Virus record (IMG/VR): IMGVR_UViG_3300010389_000001
Coordinates: 124,001-188,000 of that record
Length of the DNA stretch: 64,000 nucleotides
Origin: a virus
Direction: 5' to 3' (one strand)
The notes beneath the pieces were generated by a model. It had not been told where the DNA came from and searched no databases. It saw only the letters and a program-made list of their open reading frames with translations. The translations under genes and the position numbers were made by a program. This document shows, one piece after another, positions 16,678 through 26,300 of this stretch. The stretch's first letter is position 1, and every line of letters starts with the position of its first letter.

Positions 16678-18360
16678 ATGACTAGAAGAACCAGCAGGCC
16701 TCCAATGGATATAACTAAAAAGACAGCAGATTCTCTATCTGAGTACCGGAGGGCGGAAATCTCCAACTCAGAAAATAGGCGTCTAGATGAGCAGGAAAAC
16801 TCTGGCTTGCAAGCTGCGGTAGCTCACAGTCATACCTTTAAAAAGAACAGCCTAAATATGATCAAGAGCGCATCGATAGTCTCTCCAATGATCGGCCCGA
16901 CTACTACTTCGACCACAGATCGCATGTCTCCGGAAATCTACTCCCCCCTATTCCAGCTGGCTAACTTAAATCTGCCGAGAGACCGCGTAACGATGAATGC
17001 CTGGAATAGGGTTTTCTACGATACGCACCCCATCGTAAGAAATGCCATTAACCTTCATGCATCATTTCCTATTAGCAAGATTAACATCACATGCAAAAAT
17101 AAGAAAGTTCAGCAATTCTTTATGGAGATGGCAGAAAGAATAGATCTGTACTCCGTTGTATATGGTGCTGCATTAGAATTCTGGAAGATGGGAGAGGCAT
17201 TTCCCTATGCAGAGCTTGATGAAAGCATGGGGGTCTGGAGTAGGGTTACGATTTTAAATCCAGACTATGTTCATGTAAAGAAATCTGTTATAGGAAATCA
17301 TACCCTTGTTTCTTTGAGGCCTGATGCGAATCTTATTAGAATAGTTAACTCGACTTCTCCATCCGATATAAATATGAAGAAGCATATACCAAAACATATT
17401 CTTTCTTACGTAAAGAAGGGGCACAATATTCCGCTTGATGCATTCAATGTTTCCCACCTAAAGCTGCTTAGTTCACCATACGATATTAGAGGCACATCTA
17501 TAATTGTATCAGTTTATAAAGATCTCATGCTATACGACAAGCTGAGAGAATCAAAATTTGCCCAGGCAGATGGTATGGTTAACCCACTGACCCTAGTTAA
17601 GCTTGGTGGCGAGGGAGACTATAGGCCGACCCAATCTGACATTGAAGCTTTTAAAAATGTGCTAGAAGAAGCTCAGTACGACAAAGACTTTAAGATTGTA
17701 ACGCATGCCGGAGTAAATATCGAAAGAGCAGGATTTTCTGGAGCAACGCTTGATATAGGTTCGGATATAGAGCATATACTTACCAATCTTTACGCCGGAC
17801 TTATGACTCCAAAGGCGATTATGGACTCGGAAGGTTCTACGTATGCCAGCTCATCCGTTGGCCTTGAAGTGCTGCGTCAACGATATGACATCTTTAGGAA
17901 TATGGTAAAAAAATGGCTGGAAAGAAAGATATTCGCGCCAATATGTGAGATTCAGGATTTCTTTGAATATAAAGATGGAGAAAAGAGACTTCTTGTTCCC
18001 TCTATTGACTTTAACCATATGAACCTATATGATATGGCCGACTTTATTCAGTCAGTAGGCCAGTTTGTCGGAAACAAGCAGGTATCTCTTCAAACTCTGC
18101 ACAGGAGCTTGGGATTAAGCTACGAAGAAGAGCGCAGGAGAATCAGGGAAGAGATGATCGACGAGCAGGTATTCGCGAAAGAGCAGCAGGTTCTTGGAAA
18201 TATGAAGCTTTCAGAGCTGATTGGAATAGACTCCTCCAAGGCTATTATAGAGCCTCCGGGAGAAGAGGCGGCGCCCGGGGCGCCTGCTGCAGAAGGCGGT
18301 GGCCTACCTGGAGTTGGAGGACCAGAGGGCGGCATGGGAGAAGGCCCTCCCGGCATCTAA
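16678..18360 (+). CDS. Portal protein
   Basis: The 560-residue protein has a portal layout: a low-complexity N-terminus (1-75), an alpha/beta core with FYDTHPIVRNAINLHASFP near 115-133 and a long helical stem near 300-430 with AGLMTPKAIMDSEGSTY. The helical crown follows. The C-terminus is rich in Gly, Pro and Ala, and probably disordered. Its place immediately after terL and its length match portals, the dodecameric ring through which DNA enters and leaves the capsid. It follows terL by 2 bases and is followed by an unknown protein. Confidence 0.88.
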   Translation: MTRRTSRPPMDITKKTADSLSEYRRAEISNSENRRLDEQENSGLQAAVAHSHTFKKNSLNMIKSASIVSPMIGPTTTSTTDRMSPEIYSPLFQLANLNLPRDRVTMNAWNRVFYDTHPIVRNAINLHASFPISKINITCKNKKVQQFFMEMAERIDLYSVVYGAALEFWKMGEAFPYAELDESMGVWSRVTILNPDYVHVKKSVIGNHTLVSLRPDANLIRIVNSTSPSDINMKKHIPKHILSYVKKGHNIPLDAFNVSHLKLLSSPYDIRGTSIIVSVYKDLMLYDKLRESKFAQADGMVNPLTLVKLGGEGDYRPTQSDIEAFKNVLEEAQYDKDFKIVTHAGVNIERAGFSGATLDIGSDIEHILTNLYAGLMTPKAIMDSEGSTYASSSVGLEVLRQRYDIFRNMVKKWLERKIFAPICEIQDFFEYKDGEKRLLVPSIDFNHMNLYDMADFIQSVGQFVGNKQVSLQTLHRSLGLSYEEERRRIREEMIDEQVFAKEQQVLGNMKLSELIGIDSSKAIIEPPGEEAAPGAPAAEGGGLPGVGGPEGGMGEGPPGI

Positions 18361-18380
18361 TAATATAAGGGGCATTTATT

Positions 18381-19892
18381 ATGAGCGAAGAAATATTTGA
18401 AAATGATTCAGCCGAATCTTCTGGAGACGAATCTTCTGGAGGAAAAGAGGGTGTCTACCGGCAGCTTGGCTCAGAAATGGGCGAAGCTATCAAAAATCTT
18501 GAGGCAGGAATCAGCAATATAAATAGAAGAAGAAGTAAAAATTTTTACCAGAAGTTTATGTCTGTACTCAACGCACTGGCCGGCGGCAACTTACCATCAT
18601 TAGATCCAGACACTGCAGATCTTAAGTCTATAGATAATCCTTATAGCGGCGCAGAAGCGATGAACTTGAGGGCTCGCGAATTTCTCAGAAACAGAGCCGG
18701 CGTTTACAAGAGAGATTATGATAGGCTTATTGGGGAGTTCGTCGACAAATCTGCAACGCTTCTTCAGATAAAGCATGAGGATGGAGCTTACCTGAATAAT
18801 ATAATGGAAGCAGACGATAGGCTAAATATCATAAATGATCTTTATAATAGACTTCGAAGAGCATATGATGAGGAGGGCAAAATATATAAAGATGCCCCAA
18901 GAAATATTGTTCTAGAGATACTTGGAGAAATATCTAAAAGAATAGAAACATTAAGCTCTGTATTCGATAAAAATAAATCAAATATAAAAGCTTTGCCCAA
19001 TAGTCTGGCTAATGGCGAATTGCCAGATGATAAAGAAGCTTCTATAATCGAGGTCTGCAAGGAAGCATATGTTTTAAACAAAGCCTTAAGCGTCTTTACT
19101 TCTAGACAGGATTACAGAAAGCAGTTAAACAAATCCCGTGTGCTAGAAAGGCCCTACGGAGCAGCCAGGCCGCCTGAAACAGATAGCACAGAAGATGGCG
19201 CAAGAGAGGGGGGTCCAAGAACAACAGAGGTTAGGCCGGAAGTAACAAATTACCGCATTGATGGCTTTATTTCGAATCGCGACTCAGCAATTGAGAGGCG
19301 CGAAGACTCAAGCTGGAAGTTAACGGGAGGGGGGAAAGAGCTTATTGTTGACATCAAAGTTGTTCCGAGATCTCCGGAAAGCTACTCCTCAAGTGAGGTC
19401 GCAGCTATAAAGAGCAATCCCAGAGATTTCTTTTCTCAGTTATACGATAATGAAGATATTTCTATACCAAATGATGATGTTTTGTTATTTATTTTGAGAA
19501 ATTCAAAAATAGAAGCCCTTGATCTTCCAGGAGATGAAAAGGGGCTTGCGCTTAGAATAAAGATTAATAGTGGAATAAAAAGAATAGTAGAAGGATTGCC
19601 TGAAGGCGAAGGGGTTTTGGTCTTATCAGACAGTGGCGTCAGAGGCGACTCTATTATTAAACAAGCATTTAATAAGGTTATGATAAAAAAATCAGAAACA
19701 GCTACAACGCCTCTTTACAAGACTGTATCCCCTAGCGGAAAGAGTGTTGAGTTTACTGCGTCAGATCTTGTGCGCGGCATGGGTAAGATCAAAGATCCAA
19801 AGACTGGCAAGATGTTTAAGCCCAAAAAGCCAAAGCCTGCTTCGCTTGCAGACAGGGTCAACTCAAAAGAATTTGGTAAAGTCAGAAAATGA
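18381..19892 (+). CDS. Hypothetical protein after the portal, probable head-assembly or virion protein
   Basis: The 503-residue protein has an acidic Ser/Gly-rich N-terminus, a helical domain (about 30-260), a disordered Arg/Glu-rich linker (about 265-300), an alpha/beta domain (about 300-440) and a basic Lys/Pro-rich C-terminus (about 465-503). The basic tail could bind DNA or the inside of the capsid. It is flanked by the portal and shares a 4-base ATGA overlap with the next gene. I do not recognise the family. A role in head maturation or ejection is inference from position. Confidence 0.5.
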   Translation: MSEEIFENDSAESSGDESSGGKEGVYRQLGSEMGEAIKNLEAGISNINRRRSKNFYQKFMSVLNALAGGNLPSLDPDTADLKSIDNPYSGAEAMNLRAREFLRNRAGVYKRDYDRLIGEFVDKSATLLQIKHEDGAYLNNIMEADDRLNIINDLYNRLRRAYDEEGKIYKDAPRNIVLEILGEISKRIETLSSVFDKNKSNIKALPNSLANGELPDDKEASIIEVCKEAYVLNKALSVFTSRQDYRKQLNKSRVLERPYGAARPPETDSTEDGAREGGPRTTEVRPEVTNYRIDGFISNRDSAIERREDSSWKLTGGGKELIVDIKVVPRSPESYSSSEVAAIKSNPRDFFSQLYDNEDISIPNDDVLLFILRNSKIEALDLPGDEKGLALRIKINSGIKRIVEGLPEGEGVLVLSDSGVRGDSIIKQAFNKVMIKKSETATTPLYKTVSPSGKSVEFTASDLVRGMGKIKDPKTGKMFKPKKPKPASLADRVNSKEFGKVRK

Positions 19893-20428
19893 AAAAGATT
19901 TCGTACAAGAATAAGGAGTACAAATCGAAAGCTCCGGTATCCGGCCCTCTGCCATCTGATATAGGCTCTGACGAGGATTATTCTGCTAATGCTCCAGGGA
20001 TTGGAAGAGGTTTGTCCATGCCGGGTGAAAAGGCTATACCGCTAAAGGATACGGATGAAAGCCGTGTCTTTTTAAAGAAAAAGGAACCGGAAGTTCCGCC
20101 TCCAGATCATAAGCGCATGCTGGATGTGTTTGTTGATCTTGCAGATAATCTGGATAAAAGTGGAGAATATGAGCTTGCTTCATTTGCGGATTTTCTTATA
20201 AGCAAAATAGCGCAGCAGAGGGACGCAGATTATGAGGCTTTGCTAAAAGACCTTATCGTAAAAATATCAAATTCTGATTTATTAAAGAAAAATAATTTAA
20301 TGATTAAAGTCGGAAGGTTATATAATGAAAAATTCTTAAGCCTTTATGATGAGCTTGGAGAGCAGGCCGCGCACAGAGAGGCTTATCAGTCGGCATTCAA
20401 ATTGGTTGAGCAGGAACTTGGAGTTTAA
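19889..20428 (+). CDS. Hypothetical protein with helical-hairpin motif
   Basis: This 179-residue protein overlaps the upstream stop (ATGA). The N-terminus is basic, Pro/Gly-rich and probably disordered. From residue 70 on it is helical, with the recurring hairpin FVDLADNLDKSGEYELASFA near 78-97, and ends with a Gln/Glu-rich helix. It is translationally coupled to both neighbours. The repeated hairpin links it to other probable virion proteins of this phage. Function unknown. Confidence 0.5.
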   Translation: MKKISYKNKEYKSKAPVSGPLPSDIGSDEDYSANAPGIGRGLSMPGEKAIPLKDTDESRVFLKKKEPEVPPPDHKRMLDVFVDLADNLDKSGEYELASFADFLISKIAQQRDADYEALLKDLIVKISNSDLLKKNNLMIKVGRLYNEKFLSLYDELGEQAAHREAYQSAFKLVEQELGV

Positions 20429-20429
20429 G

Positions 20430-20729
20430 GTGAATAATAAACTAAAAAAAGAAGCTCAAATATTAGAAACAAATCCAGTTTATGTTGCCGAACAAATTGC
20501 AAGTATAATAAGAATTATGATCAACAATATGTCCCCAGATGTTAGGCAAAGATCTTTTTCGAATGTTAAAAATAAAATAAACGAATTTAATGTTTTGGAA
20601 ATCTCTAATAAGCGCGCACCAGGTGGGGCGGCCATAGGGGTTAGCCTTGGACTTATTAAGAATATCTTAAACGGAAAAGACCCTTACTTTATTAATACAG
20701 TTATTAGCGAACTATCGATTAGATTATAA
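20430..20729 (+). CDS. Small hypothetical protein (99 aa, GTG start)
   Basis: The most likely start is GTG 20430, just after the upstream TAA and behind TTGGAG; an earlier in-frame ATG at 20346 lies deep inside the upstream gene. The product is about 99 residues, helical, with a Lys-rich N-terminus, VAEQIASIIRIMINNMS in the middle and a C-terminal Gly/Leu/Ile helix. No known family recognised. Confidence 0.5.
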   Translation: MNNKLKKEAQILETNPVYVAEQIASIIRIMINNMSPDVRQRSFSNVKNKINEFNVLEISNKRAPGGAAIGVSLGLIKNILNGKDPYFINTVISELSIRL

Positions 20730-20770
20730 TTTTTACTATTTTTTAGGTAAGTACTACATTTGGGGATGTT

Positions 20771-23029
20771 ATGAATAAAGTTTCTTGGCCATGGATCGGG
20801 ACAACAAAGCATGAGATGGGCTCTATGGCTCCTAAGGGTGACGCAGATAAGGATATTGCTCCGTTAAGTAACGATGGCTCTAGAGAGAATTCTTATGGCA
20901 CGCTAAATCCGTCCGTTAGTGCCCTAGGAGATGAGAACGCTGATGATGGTCATGAGTATGCCGGAGTATTCTTTCCATTGCATGATGATATTTTGGACCT
21001 GCAGGAGACAGAGTTTGAAGAACTTCAGTCCATCGCCTCGGAATTTATATCACATTTGCATAAGAATGCAACCATAATTGGCTGGGGACCCCAAGATGAT
21101 AAGCTGCTTTCTGCGGTAAAAAAGCAAGGCATAAATGTTATAGCCCTAAACAAGTCTGAGAAAGACGAGATAAACCTAAGTAGTTTCGCTGCAGTTAACT
21201 CAAGCATTATGTTCTATAAACATAGAAATAAATGTGATGGATTCTTTAACTCGAAACCATTTGAGACAAAAGAAGAAGCCAGAATATCTTTGGACAATAT
21301 ATACTCAAATCTTAAGCCCAAATCATATGCACTACTTTTATCTTCCTCTAATAATGATATTAATGATATTGTTAAAGAAGCTGGTTTTGAGATTTTAAGA
21401 AAATATAACGGAAAAATAAGCAAGCTGCTAGTAAAGAAAAATTCATTAAAAAATCGAGCGCTGATTAGGCATCATAATTCTGCTGATAACTCAGTTTCAT
21501 CCTTTTTGTGTGATATAGCAAAGTCAAATCAAGATAAGGTTACTGGTCTGCAGTCATACTCTGCCCTATCAAATGATTGCGGGCTCCTTTTTCCATATGA
21601 TAAGCCTGAAAACTTGACTTTCCATATGGGCTCCGTCAAGTTCCCTATCGACATAGCGTTTATTGATGAAGATAATGTTATTAAAAAAATATACTCTAAC
21701 ATCCAGCCTGGATCACTGGATCTGTTTACTTGCGCAGAAACAAAGAATGTTCTTGAAGTATGCGGCGGAATGACAGAGGCCCTGGGAATAAACGTTGGCG
21801 ATATGGTTTTTATAAATTATGACGAAGATTCAATGAATAAGCATGTATCTGTCGCCAATGACTTTACCACTAATTCTTGTGTTATAAAAACTTCATCAGC
21901 TTCTGATAGCAGCTTTAAAAAATTTGATAATTTCTCTCTAATAACAAGAGGTAATAACGATCGCTTTTTTAAGACAAATATACTAAAAACTGCATCAATA
22001 GAAGCTGAAAAAGAAGTCGCCGTATTTAGATTAAATGATTTTATATCAAAAGATAGCATTCCGTTTTATAGAAAAGTAAGCGATCTAGGTTCCGGAGCCC
22101 GTCTAGGACTCTCTTTATACTCAGAATCATTTCTTACATCTGGAGATCTAATAAAGGTTTCTGCAGAGGAATTTTACAGCAAAAGTTTTTATAAAAATAT
22201 AAGCAAAAATTACATGCCAAACTTGAGCGATATAATCTATGCTACCGGAAAAAATAACGGCAAACTGCTGAATAAAATGAGGAACTGCCTGGACGATGGG
22301 TATCAGCTGGCCTTTGTGTATTCCGGTGACTATGAGGCTGACCTCATAAAGGAAGCGATAGAAGTAGGCTTAAATTCAGGATATACGAGCAGTTGTACTT
22401 ACAATATATCAGACGCCGAATGTATGCGCATACCCTCAGGGTTTGGATACGAGAATATAGTCGACGCTGTTGGCGATAGATTTTTAAACAGGACCGCGCA
22501 TGTTATTTTGAATGATATAGAAAAGAGGGCCGGCATTCCTGTTGATAACGAAACTAAAGCCGCAGCAAAAGAGTGTATAGAAAAATTAGATATAGCTAAG
22601 AAATATGCCGCTAAGCTTCGAGACAATCTAGAGCAGAACCTTTCTGTTTACGAACGTCTTGTGCAAAAGCCGGACGTTATAAAAAATAGCGCAGGAGAAT
22701 ATAGCGAATCTTCTAAGCGTAACTCGGCTATTTGCAAAAAAGTACTGCTGAAAATAAAGGACTCAATAGGCATCCTAAACTCTATACAGGACATTTCCAC
22801 TACCGAAGAGGTAATCAGTTCTCTCGCGGACATATCCAAAGTATTCTCAGCTTCTGCGATTGAGGTGTTCGACTTGGTAGATTCTTTGGACTTAGATGAT
22901 TTCGTCACGAAACTTGGCGAGGCTACTGGCAAGTCTAGTGGGTCTACGGAAGATCTTCTTATTACTATAGATAGAGCAAAAGCTTATATAACAAAGGATA
23001 TATTGGGTATAATCATTCTTTCGGAGTAA
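20771..23029 (+). CDS. Methyltransferase-like domain fused to a DUF192 domain
   Basis: In this 752-residue protein, residues 95-223 resemble a Rossmann methyltransferase fold: ATIIGWGPQDDKLLSAV where motif I would be, LDNIYSNLKPKSYALLLSS like the LKPGG strand, then VKEAGFEIL. Motif I is degenerate, so activity is doubtful. Residues 255-350 match the DUF192 (COG1430) pattern: GLLFPYDKPENLTFHMGSVK, then PIDIAFIDEDN, then LEVCGGMTEALGINVGD. The remaining 400 residues are helical, with no recognised domain. It lies between the portal block and the protease, so it may be a virion enzyme. The combination is unusual in a head gene cluster. The function is not known. Confidence 0.65.
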   Translation: MNKVSWPWIGTTKHEMGSMAPKGDADKDIAPLSNDGSRENSYGTLNPSVSALGDENADDGHEYAGVFFPLHDDILDLQETEFEELQSIASEFISHLHKNATIIGWGPQDDKLLSAVKKQGINVIALNKSEKDEINLSSFAAVNSSIMFYKHRNKCDGFFNSKPFETKEEARISLDNIYSNLKPKSYALLLSSSNNDINDIVKEAGFEILRKYNGKISKLLVKKNSLKNRALIRHHNSADNSVSSFLCDIAKSNQDKVTGLQSYSALSNDCGLLFPYDKPENLTFHMGSVKFPIDIAFIDEDNVIKKIYSNIQPGSLDLFTCAETKNVLEVCGGMTEALGINVGDMVFINYDEDSMNKHVSVANDFTTNSCVIKTSSASDSSFKKFDNFSLITRGNNDRFFKTNILKTASIEAEKEVAVFRLNDFISKDSIPFYRKVSDLGSGARLGLSLYSESFLTSGDLIKVSAEEFYSKSFYKNISKNYMPNLSDIIYATGKNNGKLLNKMRNCLDDGYQLAFVYSGDYEADLIKEAIEVGLNSGYTSSCTYNISDAECMRIPSGFGYENIVDAVGDRFLNRTAHVILNDIEKRAGIPVDNETKAAAKECIEKLDIAKKYAAKLRDNLEQNLSVYERLVQKPDVIKNSAGEYSESSKRNSAICKKVLLKIKDSIGILNSIQDISTTEEVISSLADISKVFSASAIEVFDLVDSLDLDDFVTKLGEATGKSSGSTEDLLITIDRAKAYITKDILGIIILSE

Positions 23030-23033
23030 TAAA

Positions 23034-23249
23034 ATGTTTATAAAATTTAGCGATAAAACAAAGAATATCATGGTTAAAAGGGCATGTCCATCTCGCTCGG
23101 TTGCAAAGGGATCAGCCGAAGCTTGCAGGTGCAACCCTCCTTGTGGCGCAGAAAACGATGATGAGAACGCCATATATCTTGACGAAGAGGGCGAGGCTGC
23201 CGAAAAAGACATTCGTTTAAAAATATTAAAAGAATATGAAAATAAATAA
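23034..23249 (+). CDS. Small cysteine-containing hypothetical protein (71 aa)
   Basis: This basic-to-acidic 71-residue protein has four cysteines (ACPS near 17-20, CRCNPPC near 31-37) that may bind a metal. The C-terminus is Glu/Lys-rich. It starts 4 bases after the upstream stop and precedes an 82-base AT-rich gap. No family recognised. Confidence 0.45.
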   Translation: MFIKFSDKTKNIMVKRACPSRSVAKGSAEACRCNPPCGAENDDENAIYLDEEGEAAEKDIRLKILKEYENK

Positions 23250-23283
23250 TTTTTTTATATTTTTAACACAAAATTATTAAAAA

Positions 23284-23317
23284 ACTAATTTTTATATAAT
23301 ATATGATTATATAATCA
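23284..23317 (+). promoter_or_regulatory. Candidate promoter/operator upstream of the protease-scaffold gene
   Basis: The 82-base AT-rich gap 23250-23331 contains ACTAAT (23284), a TATAAT (23295-23300) and a perfect 14-base palindrome (23304-23317, TGATTATATAATCA) just before AGAAGG and the ATG at 23332. A promoter with an overlapping operator is plausible, but there is no clear -35 box. Confidence 0.4.
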
Positions 23318-23331
23318 GAAGGTACCGTATT

Positions 23332-26300
23332 ATGTTTAAGAAAGTATGTTTTTCTCCCGGAAGCGATGTAAAAACGCATTCTAACGAGGAAATTAAGGCT
23401 AATCCAGAAATTGTAAGCAGATTTACAAAGCTTGCAAAAAATCTAAAAAGTATAGCCCCGAAGTCTGATGACTTTCTTTATTTCTCAATCATCTTCTTAA
23501 AGGCGGCAGAGTCTGCCCTGCTAGATGAAAAAGGAAGTATAAAGAAGGTTGGCAGCGAAGATGCGTGGGGATTCTTTGATGAAAACTGGAATTGGCACGG
23601 AAATGTTAAGCCTCATAGAAATAACAATAAAGATATTTTCCCGGAAGCACAGCTAAAGTTAGCCACGCCACTTTGGATTGGCAAACCACTGTGCAGGGAT
23701 CACGAGTCAAGCTCTGTTGATGGAATTCGCGGAATTATTCTAGACACTTATTACGACGAGAAGTACAAGCAGGTTGTGGGTCTTTGTGCCCTAGATAAGG
23801 TAAATTACCCTTCTCTTGCGGCCAAGGTGCAGTCTGGACTTGTTCGCTATGGATCTATGGGTACTGCCGTAGAAACATCAATATGTACTGAGTGTTATAA
23901 TCGTGCCAGAACTCAAGACGAATATTGTCAGCACGTCCTAACTCGCACCGCTCATGGCGAAATTAATGTTGGCCTAAAGCCAATAGAGTACAGCCTTGTT
24001 GTTACTCCTGCTGAGCCAGGTGCTGTTCTTCTAAAGTGTATAGCTTCACTAAATGAATATCGCCAAGAGTTTGTTAACTATGGCGTTGATGACGTGCCCG
24101 AGATGCTTGGAAAACTTTCTGAAAAACAAGCTCAACATCTAGAGGGAATAATGAAGACTGCCTGTGGCGATGATGGATGCTCAATAACTGATCGCAAAAG
24201 AATTGTCACAAGCTTTTTGAGTAACAATGGCTTGATGAAGTCAGCAGAGTTTACACCTGAAGAATTAAGAAATCTAGCTGAAACCGCACAAACAGCTTCT
24301 GAACTTCCTGATAACATCGGGGGCCCACTTTCCAAAAGCGTTCAGGATCTTATTTCAAATGATGAATCTCTTACTTCTGGTGAGCCGGCCGCTCCCCACT
24401 TAGATGCAGCGTCTACCAGCATAGGTCTCCTTGGTAATGCTGCTCCGTCCGAAGGGAATTCGGACTTTCAAACCGATGGAGACCTGTTAGCACAAACTCT
24501 TCCGCCCGAGCAAAATCTTGTGGCGGTAGAAGCAAATAACAAAAACGTTAATGTCAGAAATGGCTCTGACAATGACGTTGATTTTGATAATTTAACAATT
24601 AGTTCAATTTTGGAGGACATCATGAACGAATCAAGGTTAAAGAAGAGAGCTGAGCTTCGCCGCCGTATTGCTTACATGCAGGGTGGAGCCGAAGGCGCAG
24701 AGCCCAACACCTATAAGAGTGAGCCGTTTGCCTGGGACCACGACAAGCAGATGCATCAGGAGCATTCTGGAGACACCGGAATGATGGCTGACGATGCTGC
24801 AGTCAAGGAAAAGCTTAGCCGAGCAGAGCTAAATGAAAGAAGAATTAAGAGAATGGCTTACATGCAGGGTGGCTCAGAGGGAAGAGAGCCCAACACTTTT
24901 AAGAGCGAAGATTTCGATAGAAATCAGGACAAGCAGATGCATCAGGACGGCAATATGGGCGGCGACAAGGGAGCGTTCCCCGGTGATGTCGAGAAGAAAA
25001 CGATGATGAGCAGGGCTGATGACGCCGCACCAATGAGAAAGGCGGCTTATGATGGCCCGTCACTAAGCACACGCTTCCTAGTGAAGAGAAGCGGTGCCGG
25101 CTCTGTTGATAGAGCAAACTCTGTTTTTCAGGTATTTGCAGGAGACAAGAAGGTTATCCAGGCTAAGGCATCCGAGATTTTTGGTCCGGAGCTAAACGAC
25201 AACTGGGATTGGCTAAGAAGCCGTGAGTACGGCAAAGAGGTATGCAGCCAGATCAGAGAAGCTGGCCTTGCTACTGTAGCAAACCTTCTTAAGTCAGCCC
25301 AGGAGCTAGAGCTTGACGCTCCTGCTGGCGAGGCAGGCGCGGAGGCACCTCCCATGGAGATGGAGGCCCCTGAGCTTCCTCCGATGGATGATGCACCGAT
25401 GGACGACGCTCCGATGGACGACGGTGCAGGGGAAGAGGAAGAAAATCCTGCAGACGCCATTGATGGCAGACTTGCCACGATAGAGGACGCCATTGACGAG
25501 ATTAGAGATCTCGTAGATGAGCTTCAGAGTGAGACCGGAAATGTGGATGTAAACGTATTCACCGGGAAGGGCGGAGAGGATATGGTCGATACCGAGATGA
25601 CAGCCCTATCCAGAGAGCTTTTGAATGGCCTAAAGGTTGCGCAGGCAAAGCTTGACACATCCGCTGATGAGCTAGCCATGGTTGGCGAGACATACGAGAA
25701 TATATCCAAGCTCTCTTCCGCTCAGGTCAAGGAGTTTAGAAAGCTCGCAAATGAGGCAATCAGAGACGCAGATCAGCTCTCCGGTGAGGCAAGAGGCCTT
25801 GTAAGCCTTGCTACTGCAATGAAGGCGGATATGGCCCCCACGATGGAGGACGCCGCATCTTACGCTGAGGACATGGAGAACGAGGCTGATTGCGCCGCTG
25901 CTGACGACACCGAGGAAAGCATGGCAGACGACGGTGGAGTTGCAGAGCTTATCGCTGCAGCCATGGAGCTTCGCAAGGAAAGAAGAGAGGGCCTTCTAAA
26001 GCAGTCTGAGGACAGAGTTCTTTCGCAGCGCAAGCAGGCGAGAGAGGCAATTCTCAAGTCAGCAATGGAAGTGGTAAATGAGGATGAGGCAGAGGACAAG
26101 GTAATTGAAGAGGAGCCCACTCCAGATCCTAAGGCTGACGACGATGCCACGGCCGCCGACGCGCTTGAGAGTGTGGCATCAAACGATGGTGCTAGCGCGC
26201 TCAAAGAGGCTCTTGCTGCTAACATGAAGAAAGCAGAGGAGAGCGATGCAAGAGAAGCTTACAGAACCAAGCTAAGAAGAGCTTATGATGTTGGCCTAGA

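Noticed and set aside
20346-20429. ATG 20346 as start of the small gene ending at 20729
   Set aside because: It would overlap the upstream gene by 83 bases with no ribosome-binding site; GTG 20430 follows TTGGAG directly.
25860-26225. Long antisense frames opposite the acidic scaffold region and other Ala/Glu-rich genes
   Set aside because: They are Ser/Ala-rich mirror translations of biased codons, with no ribosome-binding sites or recognisable motifs.
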